A stretch of DNA of 64,000 bases from Pseudomonas profundi (lineage in GTDB: Bacteria > Pseudomonadota > Gammaproteobacteria > Pseudomonadales > Pseudomonadaceae), in the NCBI RefSeq assembly GCF_008638305.1, contig NZ_VTPZ01000001.1:496001-560000 (forward strand), written 5' to 3'. The position numbers and the translations under genes were made by a program. This document shows positions 53,974-63,478 of this stretch, one piece after another. Under the pieces are notes generated by a model. The model was not told the origin of the DNA and searched no databases. It saw only the letters and a program-made list of their open reading frames with translations. How positions within the stretch are numbered: position 1 is the stretch's first letter; each line of letters starts with the position of its first letter.

Positions 53974-54663
53974 ATGCTGACACTCAGCCCTGAAGACTGG
54001 ACCGCCATAGGCGTGACCCTGCGGCTTTGCCTGTTTACTACGCTGATCCTGCTGGGTATTGGCACGCCGATCGCGTTATGGCTGGCGGCGGGGAACAGCC
54101 GCCTACGTTCTGTGGTTCAGGCCCTGGTGGCTTTACCGCTGGTGCTGCCTCCCACGGTGCTGGGCTTCTACCTGCTATTGACGCTTGGGCCGCAGGGATG
54201 GGTTGGCGGCACGCTGCAACAACTGGGTTTCGACCATCTGGCATTTACCTTTAGCGGCATACTGATCGGCTCGGTTATCTATTCTCTGCCGTTCACTGTT
54301 CAACCATTGCAGCAGGCATTTCGTCAGGCCGGTCGGCGCCCTCTGGAGGTGGCAGCCTCACTGGGGGCAGGTCCAATGGATCGCTTTTTCAGCATAACGC
54401 TACCGCTCGCTCGAAGCGGTTTTGTGATCGCCGCGACACTGACATTTGCCCACACCCTGGGTGAGTTCGGCGTCATCCTCATGATTGGCGGCAGTATTCC
54501 GGGGGAAACTCACGTGCTGTCGACGACGATTTTCGCCCACGCCGAAGCCATGAATTACGCCGCCGCGCACCGACTATCCCTGTTGCTGATTGGCGCCGCT
54601 TTTGCCGTGCTTTTTGTGGTGTATCTGGCGAATGGCCGGCGCTCCCCGGTGGTGCAACCATGA
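53974..54663 (+). CDS. modB: Molybdate ABC transporter permease ModB
   Basis: A 229-residue permease with five to six membrane helices. LPLVLPPTVLGFYLLLTLGPQGWVG and the EAA loop PLEVAASLGAGPMDRFFSITLPLARSG are the ModB/CysT-type signature, and GEFGVILMIGGSIPGETHVLSTTIF follows. Its stop overlaps the modC start (ATGA). Confidence 0.93.
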   Translation: MLTLSPEDWTAIGVTLRLCLFTTLILLGIGTPIALWLAAGNSRLRSVVQALVALPLVLPPTVLGFYLLLTLGPQGWVGGTLQQLGFDHLAFTFSGILIGSVIYSLPFTVQPLQQAFRQAGRRPLEVAASLGAGPMDRFFSITLPLARSGFVIAATLTFAHTLGEFGVILMIGGSIPGETHVLSTTIFAHAEAMNYAAAHRLSLLLIGAAFAVLFVVYLANGRRSPVVQP

Positions 54664-55724
54664 CGTTGAAGGTGAGTGCCCGATTGCAGCATCCAGGTTT
54701 CGCCCTGGACATAGACACGGCTCTGCCGACCCAGGGGGTAACGGCTGTATTCGGTCGCTCAGGCTGCGGCAAGACCAGCCTGCTGCGGATTATCGCCGGG
54801 ATTGAGCGCAGTGCCGATGCACAGGTTCGCTTTGGAGATGACGTCTGGCAAAGCGGTCGGAAGTTCGTTCCGCTGGAGCGCCGGCGCATCGGCTTGGTAT
54901 TTCAGGAAGCGTCATTACTGCCGCATCTCGGCGTACGCGATAATCTGCTTTACGGCTATCAGCGCACGCCACAACACCTGCGCCGGCTGGAACCGGATAA
55001 AGCCATTGCGCAACTGGGGCTGGAGCCGCTACTGCAGCGCAACATAGACCAGTTGTCCGGCGGCGAGCGCCAGCGCATTGCGCTTGGACGGGCCTTGCTG
55101 AGCAGTCCGCAACTACTGCTGCTGGACGAGCCCTTATCCGCACTCGACGCGCCCAGCAAACGTGACATCCTGCCTTATATCGAGCAATTGGCGGGCAACT
55201 TCGATGTACCGGTTGTGTATGTAAGCCATGCGGCCGGTGAGATCGAGCGCCTGGCCGATCATGTGGCGTTCATGCGGGACGGAAAGATCGACGCCGTCGA
55301 AACCCTCGAACAGGCGCTCGCCCGGCCTGACTCACCCCTGTTTAATGACGAGGGCCCGGCTACCGTCCTGCATGGTGAACTCCGTTCAACCGACAGTACC
55401 GGTTTGGCGTGTTTCCAGAGCGGATCGCTAACGCTGCGATTGCCTGCCACCGGGGGCCCAGCGCCCCTTGCCAGACTGCGCATTCGCGCCCGCGATGTCA
55501 GCCTGGCGCTGGACCCACCAACACGCATTAGCATTCTCAACCACCTGCCTATGCGCATTCAGACCATCCGCCCTCCCTGTGACGGCCGGGTTGTTGTCGA
55601 AGGTCGTCTCCCTGACGGGCAACTGCTGCTGTCCGAGATAAGCGGCTGGTCCTGTCAGGAGCTCGGGCTGACGCCAGGAACCCTGATCTACGCACTGATA
55701 AAGGCTGTTTCGCTACTGGACTGA
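54660..55724 (+). CDS. modC: Molybdate ABC transporter ATPase ModC
   Basis: A 354-residue ATPase with Walker A GRSGCGKT (residues 32-39), the signature LSGGERQRIALGRALL and Walker B LLLLDEPLSALD. A C-terminal MOP (molybdate-binding) domain (about 280-350) follows, recognised by ARLRIRARDVSLALDPPTRISILNHL. It drives molybdate uptake for the cofactor made by the moa genes downstream. Confidence 0.94.
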   Translation: MTLKVSARLQHPGFALDIDTALPTQGVTAVFGRSGCGKTSLLRIIAGIERSADAQVRFGDDVWQSGRKFVPLERRRIGLVFQEASLLPHLGVRDNLLYGYQRTPQHLRRLEPDKAIAQLGLEPLLQRNIDQLSGGERQRIALGRALLSSPQLLLLDEPLSALDAPSKRDILPYIEQLAGNFDVPVVYVSHAAGEIERLADHVAFMRDGKIDAVETLEQALARPDSPLFNDEGPATVLHGELRSTDSTGLACFQSGSLTLRLPATGGPAPLARLRIRARDVSLALDPPTRISILNHLPMRIQTIRPPCDGRVVVEGRLPDGQLLLSEISGWSCQELGLTPGTLIYALIKAVSLLD

Positions 55725-56100
55725 GCTGCTGCGGCGGCGGCTGGATCGCCTATTTCCGGGGGCCATATCACTTGATCGCGGCACCTCGGTACAGGCGTGC
55801 GCCGTGCGACATTGGCGATCGCGCAAGTTCACTCGCAAACGCCCTATTGTGACGCAATCTGCCTCAGTAACGAGCAATATATTGACTCGTTCCACAAATA
55901 TACAAAATCCACCAATATCCCACTCTGATACACCTATAGTTGCAAAGTCACCTTCTCAGGCTACTGCCAGAAACATTGGTGATATTGGTTCTTCGAGCCG
56001 CCGAGAACCCCGCGGATGCCAGGTGACACAGTTCAGGCTACCGCTGCAGCCTTGGAGGCGAGGCCATCCCGATTGCTTTTATCTAATAAGGAGGACATCA
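55725..56100 (+). promoter_or_regulatory. 376-bp leader/gap before the alpha/beta hydrolase gene
   Basis: No gene is seen. The part from 55850 to 55940 is AT-rich and may hold the hydrolase promoter. A perfect ribosome site AAGGAGG (56088-56094) lies 6 bases before the hydrolase ATG. An in-frame extension to 55804 has no ribosome site and no signal peptide, so it is not used. Confidence 0.4.
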
Positions 56101-56970
56101 ATGTCCGTACGAATCACAATGAAGAGAGCCCTGATGATGGGCCTGTGCATTGGTTTGTTGCCTTTGCATGCCGCTGCTTTCAACCCGCCGACCAACCCAC
56201 CAACTGATCCAACGGATCCGACTGACCCACCACCATCGACCGGCACCCCGCTACCGCCTGTGTCCAGCGTAGAGACTGACGGCCCGTATCGCGTCACCAT
56301 CGACAAGAATACCGGTCCTTCACGTCAGGGCTGGGTAGCGCGTCCGGCTACGCTTGGCGAGAACGGCGTGCAGCATCCGATCTTCATCTGGGGACCCGGA
56401 GCCGGCTCCACGCCAAGCAGCTATGAGGACCACCTGCGCCGTATCGCATCCCACGGTTTTGTTGTGTATTCCGAGGTCTCCAGCAGTTCGGGCGACGAGA
56501 TGACCGATGCGATGGACTGGTTGATCGAACAGAACGAAAGCTCACGCAGTGATTATTATGAAATGCTCGATACTGGCCGGATTGCTGCCGGTGGCCACTC
56601 GCGCGGTTCGGTGGGCACGTTCGCCATCGGTGACGATCCACGTCTGACAACCACCATTCACGTTGCGGGTGGCTCGTTCGACGGCCGTGGTTCAAGCAAC
56701 CTGCGCAAGCCTGCGGCGTATATCTGTGGTGAGGATGACACGCTTGCTACGCCAAACTGTGAAAGAGATTACCAGGCCACCCGGGTTCCTGTGTGGTTCA
56801 CCGTAATCGACGATTCCAGCCACACCAGTGCAGCGCGGGACGGCTTGCCGCTGATTGTGGCCTGGCTGCGCTGGCACCTGGCCGGCGAGACCGAGCGCCG
56901 CAGCATGTTTGTCGATCCAAGCTGTGAATTCTGTGGCCCAGGCTACGAGACCGAGTACAAGAACTGGTAA
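56101..56970 (+). CDS. Secreted alpha/beta hydrolase with Pro/Thr/Asp linker
   Basis: A 289-residue exported protein. The signal peptide (about 1-25, cleavage near HAAA) is followed by a Pro/Thr/Asp-rich linker (about 28-55) and an alpha/beta hydrolase domain. The oxyanion region is FIWGPGAG, the nucleophile elbow GGHSRGS (S167), the acid probably D212 or D213 in CGEDDT, and the base H241 in DDSSHTSA. A Cys pair (DPSCEFCG) near the C-terminus may be a disulfide. It resembles dienelactone-hydrolase or polyester-hydrolase-like folds, but no substrate can be named. Confidence 0.8.
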   Translation: MSVRITMKRALMMGLCIGLLPLHAAAFNPPTNPPTDPTDPTDPPPSTGTPLPPVSSVETDGPYRVTIDKNTGPSRQGWVARPATLGENGVQHPIFIWGPGAGSTPSSYEDHLRRIASHGFVVYSEVSSSSGDEMTDAMDWLIEQNESSRSDYYEMLDTGRIAAGGHSRGSVGTFAIGDDPRLTTTIHVAGGSFDGRGSSNLRKPAAYICGEDDTLATPNCERDYQATRVPVWFTVIDDSSHTSAARDGLPLIVAWLRWHLAGETERRSMFVDPSCEFCGPGYETEYKNW

Positions 56971-56997
56971 GCAAAGAGGATGGCGTAATACAACAAC

Positions 56998-57015
56998 GGG
57001 CCGAGGGACCGGCCC
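56998..57015 (+). terminator. Hairpin after the hydrolase gene, possible terminator
   Basis: GGGCCG (56998-57003) and CGGCCC (57010-57015) form a 6-bp GC stem with a 6-base loop, 27 bases after the stop. There is no T-tract, so it is a weak candidate between convergent genes. Confidence 0.4.
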
Positions 57016-57076
57016 ACTGTTAACGCGCTATCAAGTCACATGCAGTGCCTGCGCTACTGCCGTACTCGCCGGATTT

Positions 57077-58069
57077 CTAGCCCCCCGTCGCGTTCATGAA
57101 ACGCACCAACTGGACTTCATTCACATCAAACTCATGCTTCTCAGGCTTGTGTTTGAGGGCATTGCTGACAGCTCGCAGTACCGGTTCGTCCGCTTCGGGG
57201 TAACGACGCACCAGTGCCCGCAGATCAATCGAGTCCTCATGCCCGAGACATAGCAATAACCGGCCTTCAGCGGTCATGCGCACGCGGTTGCAGGTGGCGC
57301 AGAAGTTGTTCGAATGCGGCGATATGAAACCTATGCGACTGTCAGGGAAACCTTCGACTCGCGCATAACGCGCCGGTCCGCCGCTGGTTTCCGCACTGTC
57401 AATCAAACGGTGACGCTGTTCGATCATTCCCCGAACTTCATCACTGGCGCAAAAGGCTTCGCCACGTGACCGCCCCACATCGCCCAGCGGCATCTCCTCG
57501 ATGAAGGTGATATCCATACCGCGATCCAATGCGTATTCCACCAGAGCCGGAACCTCGTCGGCGTTGCGGCCCTTCATCACCACCGTGTTCAGCTTCAGAC
57601 GCTCGAAACCGGCTGCGCGCGCCGCCTCGATGCCGTCCAGCACCCGGTGCAAATGGCCGGTACGGGTGATGGCGTGAAACTTCTCTTCATCCAGGCTATC
57701 GAGGCTGATATTCAGCCGCTTGACGCCGGCTCTGGCTAGCGGCTCGGCCATGCTGACCAACTGCGAGCCATTGGTGGTCATCACCAGCTCTTTGAGCCCT
57801 GGTAGCGCTGCGATCTCTTCACACAACCAGAGCACACCCTTGCGCACCAGCGGCTCACCGCCAGTAAGACGAATCTTGCGTACGCCCTGACTTACAAACA
57901 GACGCGCCAGTCGAAGCTGTTCTTCGAGGGTCAGTATCTGCTGGCGGGGCAGGAAGGTCATGTCTTCGGCCATGCAGTACACACAGCGGAAATCGCAGCG
58001 ATCAGTGACCGACATCCGTAGGTATTCAATATGCCGGCCCAACCCGTCCTGCATCTGTGTATCAGCCAT
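57077..58069 (-). CDS. moaA: GTP 3',8-cyclase MoaA
   Basis: A 330-residue radical SAM enzyme of molybdopterin synthesis. The N-terminal cluster motif has Cys at 25, 29 and 32 ([10 protein letters not shown]). The second cluster is at [20 protein letters not shown]. The C-terminus ends with Gly-Gly (MNATGG), required for MoaA. It ends the operon moaC-moaD-moaE-moaA and is convergent with the hydrolase gene. Confidence 0.96.
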   Translation of the reverse strand: MADTQMQDGLGRHIEYLRMSVTDRCDFRCVYCMAEDMTFLPRQQILTLEEQLRLARLFVSQGVRKIRLTGGEPLVRKGVLWLCEEIAALPGLKELVMTTNGSQLVSMAEPLARAGVKRLNISLDSLDEEKFHAITRTGHLHRVLDGIEAARAAGFERLKLNTVVMKGRNADEVPALVEYALDRGMDITFIEEMPLGDVGRSRGEAFCASDEVRGMIEQRHRLIDSAETSGGPARYARVEGFPDSRIGFISPHSNNFCATCNRVRMTAEGRLLLCLGHEDSIDLRALVRRYPEADEPVLRAVSNALKHKPEKHEFDVNEVQLVRFMNATGG

Positions 58070-58174
58070 AGATTGATTCCCCGCTCAAGCAGTCAGCCAC
58101 TCCCGGACTGCCCGGCTCGTTAAGTGTGATCGGATAACTCTTGGATGCCCCGGCTTCGGGCTTGTTCCACAGCC

Positions 58175-58633
58175 TCACTGTGCTGCGCTCCACTTGTCCA
58201 GAGCCGCGTTGTCACTGTCGCGGGCTTCGACCCAGCGCGGGCCTGCACCGGTGTCCTCTTTCTTCCAGAACGGGGCCCGGGTCTTGAGGTAGTCGATGAC
58301 ATAGTGGCTTGCCTCGAAAGCCGCGTCACGGTGCGCCGAGGTAACCCCGACGAACACGATTGGCTCGCCGGGCTCAAGGCGGCCAACGCGGTGCAAAATA
58401 TCCAGACGAATCAGGGGCCAGCGACGGGAGGCCTCGTCGGCTATTTTCTGCAGCGCTTTTTCGGTCATGCCGGGATAATGCTCGAGCAGCATACCCGCCA
58501 CCTCCTCGCCGTCATTGAAATCCCTCACGTAGCCAACGAAAGCGACACTTGCACCTACGCCTGCGTGCCGACCGTGAAGCGCGTTGAGCATCTGGCCCGG
58601 GTCGAACGTCCCGGTCTGGACCTGAATCGTCAC
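58175..58633 (-). CDS. moaE: Molybdopterin synthase catalytic subunit MoaE
   Basis: A 152-residue MoaE: GASVAFVGYVRDFNDGEEVAGMLLEHYPGMTEKAL, HRVGRLEPGEPIVFVGVTSAHRDAAFEASHYVIDYLKTRAPFWKKE, with the catalytic Lys residues. The start is GTG at 58633, just after the moaD stop, with a GGAGG ribosome site inside the end of moaD. MoaE and MoaD form the synthase. Confidence 0.93.
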   Translation of the reverse strand: MTIQVQTGTFDPGQMLNALHGRHAGVGASVAFVGYVRDFNDGEEVAGMLLEHYPGMTEKALQKIADEASRRWPLIRLDILHRVGRLEPGEPIVFVGVTSAHRDAAFEASHYVIDYLKTRAPFWKKEDTGAGPRWVEARDSDNAALDKWSAAQ

Positions 58634-58634
58634 A

Positions 58635-58883
58635 TCAACCTCCGGTCACGGGAGGAAAAAACGCCACCTCGTCGCCATCACGGAGCGGCTCCTGCAGGTC
58701 GCACATGTCCTGATTACGCGCGCACATAAGCCGCCGCTCGGCCAGCACACTCCAGCCCTCCCCGCGCGCCACCAATCGGGTACGCAGTGCTTCAAGGCTA
58801 TCCAACCCGTCGTCCCAGGGTAGCTGCTCCTGATCAGTGCCCAGCGTTTCTCGATAACGCGCAAAAAACTGTACGGTGATCAC
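58635..58883 (-). CDS. moaD: Molybdopterin synthase sulfur carrier MoaD
   Basis: An 82-residue ubiquitin-like sulfur carrier: MITVQFFARYRETLG at the start and FFPPVTGG at the end, with the C-terminal Gly-Gly that becomes a thiocarboxylate. The start follows the moaC stop by two bases, and moaE follows after one base. Confidence 0.95.
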   Translation of the reverse strand: MITVQFFARYRETLGTDQEQLPWDDGLDSLEALRTRLVARGEGWSVLAERRLMCARNQDMCDLQEPLRDGDEVAFFPPVTGG

Positions 58884-58885
58884 TA

Positions 58886-59356
58886 TTAATCTCCAACCTG
58901 ATAGTGCCCGCTCTTGCCACCAAGCTTTTCCAGCAAGCGGGTGGATTCGATGACCATTCCACGGTCAACCGCCTTGCACATGTCATACAGAGTCAGGGCC
59001 GCAATGCTGGCGGCGGTCAGCGCTTCCATTTCCACACCGGTTTGCCCGGCCAGTTTGCAACGGGCGCGGATACGCACTGCATCCGGCTCCTCGGCAATGA
59101 GCTCGACCTTGATGCCCGTCAATAACAAGGGGTGACACAAGGGGATAAGCTCGTGGGTACGCTTTGCCGCCTGAATGCCGGCAATCCGCGCTACGGCGAA
59201 GACATCGCCCTTCGGGTGTCCCCCCGACTGAATCAACTGCAACGTTTCGGCACGCATGCGAACCAGACTTTCGGCTACCGCCTCCCGGGCGGTAATACTC
59301 TTGGCAGTGACGTCAACCATATTGGCCTGCCCTTGGGCATCAAGGTGGGAAAGCAT
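58886..59356 (-). CDS. moaC: Cyclic pyranopterin monophosphate synthase MoaC
   Basis: A 156-residue Moa[53 protein letters not shown] and [29 protein letters not shown]. It is first in moaCDEA. The ATG at 59356 is preceded by AAAGGA; the longer in-frame frame to 59479 is not MoaC-like. The 349-bp gap 59357-59705 to the divergent ahpC holds the OxyR site and promoter of ahpC. Confidence 0.95.
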   Translation of the reverse strand: MLSHLDAQGQANMVDVTAKSITAREAVAESLVRMRAETLQLIQSGGHPKGDVFAVARIAGIQAAKRTHELIPLCHPLLLTGIKVELIAEEPDAVRIRARCKLAGQTGVEMEALTAASIAALTLYDMCKAVDRGMVIESTRLLEKLGGKSGHYQVGD

Positions 59357-59595
59357 CTGTTGTCCTTTAGCGCAAACGGGAGTCATCACTTTAACCAAAT
59401 GAGCCCGGGCACACACCCTCCTTGTCCGGATTATCGCGTGGCAACTGGCGGAGCAGGAACCTCCGGCTGCGTCACGCATCTGACACCCATATGCCCTATG
59501 CTTCGACCAGGCTCAGCGGGCGCTTTACCGGAAGGGATTGATTTCCTGGCGGCAAAGCGGCCATCATTAGCCGGTTTATCAACATGGCGTTTCAC

Positions 59596-59661
59596 ATAGG
59601 CAAAAGCTATCCGCTGGTTAGGCGAAATCAATTTCAAGCAACCGGGACTAGCCCCTAAGAT
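59596..59661 (+). promoter_or_regulatory. OxyR box and promoter of ahpC
   Basis: ATAG-N7-CTAT-N7-TTAG-N7-CAAT at 59596-59632 fits the four-half-site OxyR consensus; the first pair is perfect and each of the other two has one or two changes. The -35 TTCAAG (59633-59638) abuts it. After 17 bases TAAGAT (59656-59661) is the -10. The layout matches OxyR activation of ahpC in other Gram-negatives. Confidence 0.85.
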
Positions 59662-59705
59662 TAGCCATGTCTTCTAACCAACCCGACTCATCAAGGAGTT
59701 ACACG

Positions 59706-60269
59706 ATGTCCGTTATCAATACGCAAATCAAACCGTTCAAGGCCCAGGCATTCAAGCAGGGCGAATTCATCGAAGTAACCGAAGAGAACCTGAAGGGCAA
59801 GTGGGCTGTATTCTTCTTCTATCCCGCTGACTTCACCTTCGTTTGCCCGACCGAGCTGGGCGACGTTGCCGACTATTACGACGAGTTCCAGAAGATGGGC
59901 GTTGAGATCTACTCTGTTTCGACAGACACCCACTTCACTCACAAGGCATGGCACGACAGCTCCGAAACCATCGGCAAGATCCAGTACACCATGATCGGTG
60001 ACCCGACCGGCACCATCACCCGTAACTTCGACAACATGCGCGAAGACATGGGTCTGGCTGACCGCGGTACCTTCATCGTCGATCCTGAAGGCATCATTCA
60101 GGCCGTTGAAGTCACTGCAGAAGGCATCGGCCGTAACGCTGCTGACCTGCTGCGCAAGGTCAAGGCTGCCCAGTACGTTGCTGCCCACCCGGGCGAAGTC
60201 TGCCCTGCCAAGTGGGAAGAAGGCGGCGCTACTCTGGCTCCTTCGCTGGACCTGGTAGGTAAGATCTAA
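59706..60269 (+). CDS. ahpC: Alkyl hydroperoxide reductase peroxiredoxin AhpC
   Basis: A 187-residue 2-Cys peroxiredoxin. The peroxidatic Cys is C47 in FTFVCPTEL and the resolving Cys is C166 in [19 protein letters not shown] and GTFIVDPEG are family motifs. An AAGGAG ribosome site precedes the ATG. A strong terminator follows, then ahpF on the same strand, so ahpF may be partly read through or have its own promoter in the 100-bp gap. Confidence 0.97.
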   Translation: MSVINTQIKPFKAQAFKQGEFIEVTEENLKGKWAVFFFYPADFTFVCPTELGDVADYYDEFQKMGVEIYSVSTDTHFTHKAWHDSSETIGKIQYTMIGDPTGTITRNFDNMREDMGLADRGTFIVDPEGIIQAVEVTAEGIGRNAADLLRKVKAAQYVAAHPGEVCPAKWEEGGATLAPSLDLVGKI

Positions 60270-60282
60270 GTACTGCCAAGCA

Positions 60283-60332
60283 CCCGGCCCGCCGCGATGC
60301 ACCACGCATCCGGTTGGCGGGCCGGGTTTTTT
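60283..60332 (+). terminator. Rho-independent terminator between ahpC and ahpF
   Basis: CCCGGCCCGCC (60283-60293) and GGCGGGCCGGG (60316-60326) form a perfect 11-bp stem followed by six T. Such attenuating terminators allow much higher ahpC than ahpF mRNA. Confidence 0.9.
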
Positions 60333-60369
60333 ACGCCCCGAATTCCCCAATTTGACAAAGGACACGCAT

Positions 60370-61965
60370 ATGTTGGACGCGAATCTGAAGCAGCAATTGG
60401 ACACGTATCTGCAGAATATCGTTAACCCGATAGAAGTCAGCGTGTCCGTCAATGACAGCCCCAAGGCTAAAGAATTGAAGGAGCTCGCGACTGAAATCGC
60501 CGCGCTCTCCAGCAAGATCAGCATGGCTGAAGTCAGCGACAAGCGTTCCCCGAGCATGGCCATTGCCCCGGCTGGACAAGAGCCTCGCGTACGCTTCGCA
60601 GGCATCCCGATGGGCCACGAATTCACCTCGCTGGTTCTCGCGCTGCTGCAGGCCGGCGGCCATCCCTCCAAGGCCGATCCTGCTCTGCTTGAGCAGGTAC
60701 GCAACCTTGAAGGCGAGTTCCACTTCGAGACCTACATCTCGCTGTCATGCCAGAACTGCCCTGACGTGGTACAGGCACTGAACCTGATGGCGACGCTGAA
60801 CCCGAACATCACCCACGTGATGATCGACGGCGCGTTGTTCCAGGACGAAGTCGAGGAACGTCAGGTCATGGCTGTTCCTTCGGTCTACCTGAACGGTCAA
60901 CACTTTGGCCAGGGCCGCATGACCCTCGCGGAAATCGTCAACAAGGTTGATAGCGGCGCTGCGCATCGCAAGGCCGCCGAGCTGAATGAAAAAGCGCCCT
61001 ACGACGTATTGATCGTCGGCGGTGGCCCGGCTGGTGCTGCTGCAGCCATTTATGCAGCACGTAAAGGCATCCGCACCGGTCTGGTGGCAGAACGTTTCGG
61101 CGGTCAGGTGATGGACACCGTCGGGATCGAGAACTTTATTTCGGTTCCCTACACCGAAGGTCCCAAGCTGGTTGCCAGCCTTGAGCAGCACGTCAAGGAC
61201 TATGAGGTCGATGTAATGACCGAGCAGAAAGCTGCCAAACTGAGCAGTGGCGAGCTGGTAGAGCTGACCCTGGAAAGCGGCGCGACACTGTCCAGCCGTT
61301 CAGTCATCCTGGCAACGGGTGCACGCTGGAGAGAAATGAACGTACCTGGCGAGCAGGAATACCGTGGCAAGGGCGTAGCGTACTGCCCGCACTGTGACGG
61401 CCCGCTGTTCAAAGGCAAGCGCGTCGCGGTCATTGGTGGCGGTAACTCTGGCATCGAGGCAGCCATCGATCTGGCGGGCATCGTCGAGCACGTCACCGTG
61501 CTGGAATTCGGCGACACTCTGCGTGCAGACGAGGTATTGCAGCGCAAGGCACGCTCGATGAACAACGTCGACATCATCATGAACGCCCAGACCACGCAAG
61601 TACGTGGCGACGACAAGAAAGTGGTCGGCCTGAACTATACCGATCGTGCCACTGGCGAAAGCAAGCAGGTCGATGTAGCCGGCATCTTCGTACAGATCGG
61701 TCTGGTACCGAACACTGAATGGCTCAAGGGCAGCGACCTGAAGCTGAGCAAGCACGGCGAGATCGAGATCGATGCCCGCGGCGCTACCTCCATGCCGGGT
61801 GTGTTTGCTGCAGGGGACGTCACTACTGTCCCCTTCAAGCAGATCATCATCGCCATGGGTGCAGGCTCCACCGCCGCACTGGGTGCATTCGACCACCTGA
61901 TCCGCACCCCGGCTCCGGCTGCGGTCCAGGCAGCCAAGGCCCATGCCGAGGCAGAAACTGCCTGA
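60370..61965 (+). CDS. ahpF: Alkyl hydroperoxide reductase flavoprotein AhpF
   Basis: A 531-residue NADH-dependent disulfide reductase that reduces AhpC. The N-terminal thioredoxin-like double domain has the CxxC centre [11 protein letters not shown] binding is at [18 protein letters not shown], the active disulfide CPHC is at [12 protein letters not shown], and NAD binding is at [14 protein letters not shown]. It has AAAGGA before the ATG and a terminator after the stop. Confidence 0.97.
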   Translation: MLDANLKQQLDTYLQNIVNPIEVSVSVNDSPKAKELKELATEIAALSSKISMAEVSDKRSPSMAIAPAGQEPRVRFAGIPMGHEFTSLVLALLQAGGHPSKADPALLEQVRNLEGEFHFETYISLSCQNCPDVVQALNLMATLNPNITHVMIDGALFQDEVEERQVMAVPSVYLNGQHFGQGRMTLAEIVNKVDSGAAHRKAAELNEKAPYDVLIVGGGPAGAAAAIYAARKGIRTGLVAERFGGQVMDTVGIENFISVPYTEGPKLVASLEQHVKDYEVDVMTEQKAAKLSSGELVELTLESGATLSSRSVILATGARWREMNVPGEQEYRGKGVAYCPHCDGPLFKGKRVAVIGGGNSGIEAAIDLAGIVEHVTVLEFGDTLRADEVLQRKARSMNNVDIIMNAQTTQVRGDDKKVVGLNYTDRATGESKQVDVAGIFVQIGLVPNTEWLKGSDLKLSKHGEIEIDARGATSMPGVFAAGDVTTVPFKQIIIAMGAGSTAALGAFDHLIRTPAPAAVQAAKAHAEAETA

Positions 61966-61989
61966 TAGAAACAGCTCGTGCAGTAAAAG

Positions 61990-62017
61990 CCGCGCCCTTC
62001 CAGGCGCGGTTTTTTTT
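61990..62017 (+). terminator. Rho-independent terminator after ahpF
   Basis: CCGCGCC (61990-61996) and GGCGCGG (62003-62009) form a 7-bp stem with a 6-base loop, followed by eight T. The convergent efflux gene stops at 62027. Confidence 0.88.
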
Positions 62018-62026
62018 GGTTGATGC

Positions 62027-63478
62027 TCAGTGCTGAGCTATGTCCTCCTCTCCAGACTCCCAGCCGCCACCCAGCGCGACAAACAATGCAACCTGCGCGG
62101 TCGCCAGTGCGGTACGCCCGTGCAGATACTGTTGCCTGGCTTGCAGCGCGCCCCGCTGGGCCTCCAGCACCTCAAAGAGATTGGCCTCACCAAGGCGATA
62201 GCTGGTGCGTGCCAGCTGATAGGCACGCTCAGAATGATCACGGGCACGTTCCAGCGCGGCGTGCCGGCGCTCTTGGCCCTCAATCGCCGCCAGACTACGT
62301 TCTACATCTTCCAGGGCTTGCGTCAGTGCCTGTTCAAAGCCGACATAGGCTGTCTCGCCCTCGATGTCCGCCAGGTCAATAGCCGCGCCACGGCGACCAA
62401 AATCCAACAGCGGCAGGCCGAACATTGCGCCGAGGCGGGCAAAATTCGACGCCGATGAAAAATCATTATTCAGCGCCAGACCGGAACGGCCCATCGCGGC
62501 CTGCAACGTCAGGGTGGGAAACAGATCACGGCGGGCGGCCAGCGACTGCAGCGCAGCGCTATCCAGTTGCGCCGCGGCAGCCACGATGTCAGGCCGGCGG
62601 CGTAACAGGTCCACCGGCTGGCCCGGCGCAATGGCATCGCCGGCCAGCGGAACGGCCGTGACGGCTACGGTATCCAGCTCACGCCCGGTGGAACCGGGCG
62701 GCTCAGCCAGCAACGTATCCAGCGCCAGCAATGCTTCGGCCAGGTTGATGTCCAGCTCACCCAGGTCGGCCTGCAAGGCGGCACGTTCGGCGGCGGCGCT
62801 TTCCACGTCCAGGCGGTTGACCTCCCCTGCCTCGAACAGCAGTCCAGCGATGCGTTCAAGTTCCTGTGCCACTTCTATACCTTCACGCAGCAGCCCTTGC
62901 TGCGCTTGCAGTGCGCGGATCTGGACATAACCCTGCGCAGCGTTCGATGCGACGGCAATGCGCGCTGCGATGGCCTCGGCCTGCGCCGAACGCACCATCT
63001 GCCGCGCGCCCTCGGTGCGGGCGCGGGTGGCACCGAACAGATCAACCTCCCAACTGGCCTCCACCGCCAGCTCCCACATATCGAAGCGAATGGTGTCGTC
63101 CAGGCCGTACTCCGCCAGCGGGCTGTCCGACTCCTGTTCGTTACCAACCCATTGACGGCTGGCCGATCCAGGCAGATCAATACTGGGGAACAGCTCCGCC
63201 CGGGACAACCTCAATTGGCTGCGCGCGCCGTTGACGCGCAACATGGCGAGGCGCACGTCATGGCTCTGCTGCATCGCCCGGTGCACCAGGTCCGTCAACA
63301 TCGGATCATCGAATGCCTGCCACCACAGCGCCAGTGTCTGGGCATCGGCCGGCTGCGCCTGGGACGTACCGAACCAGCTGTCAGGCACCTGCGGCGCGGG
63401 GTGCTCCGGCACGCTGGAACAGCCGCCGAGCATTACCGCGAACAGGGCAAGGGAGCACTTGAACGGAGCGCCGGTCAT
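62027..63478 (-). CDS. Outer-membrane efflux channel (NodT/OprM-type lipoprotein)
   Basis: A 483-residue TolC-superfamily protein with a lipobox (ALFAVMLGGCSS, Cys about 20). It has two repeats of helical and barrel sequence (RVNGARSQLRLSRAELFPSIDLPGSASRQW; RRDLFPTLTLQAAMGRSG) and the NodT motif PVDLLRRRPDIVAAAAQLDSA. It forms the exit duct for the RND pump encoded upstream. The ATG at 63478 overlaps the pump stop by four bases and follows GGAGGAGG. Confidence 0.9.
   Translation of the reverse strand: MTGAPFKCSLALFAVMLGGCSSVPEHPAPQVPDSWFGTSQAQPADAQTLALWWQAFDDPMLTDLVHRAMQQSHDVRLAMLRVNGARSQLRLSRAELFPSIDLPGSASRQWVGNEQESDSPLAEYGLDDTIRFDMWELAVEASWEVDLFGATRARTEGARQMVRSAQAEAIAARIAVASNAAQGYVQIRALQAQQGLLREGIEVAQELERIAGLLFEAGEVNRLDVESAAAERAALQADLGELDINLAEALLALDTLLAEPPGSTGRELDTVAVTAVPLAGDAIAPGQPVDLLRRRPDIVAAAAQLDSAALQSLAARRDLFPTLTLQAAMGRSGLALNNDFSSASNFARLGAMFGLPLLDFGRRGAAIDLADIEGETAYVGFEQALTQALEDVERSLAAIEGQERRHAALERARDHSERAYQLARTSYRLGEANLFEVLEAQRGALQARQQYLHGRTALATAQVALFVALGGGWESGEEDIAQH

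Noticed and set aside
56101-56970. Naming the secreted hydrolase a PET or plastic hydrolase
   Set aside because: The catalytic serine motif is GHSRGS rather than the GWSMGG of known polyester hydrolases and the aromatic substrate-binding residues could not be identified.
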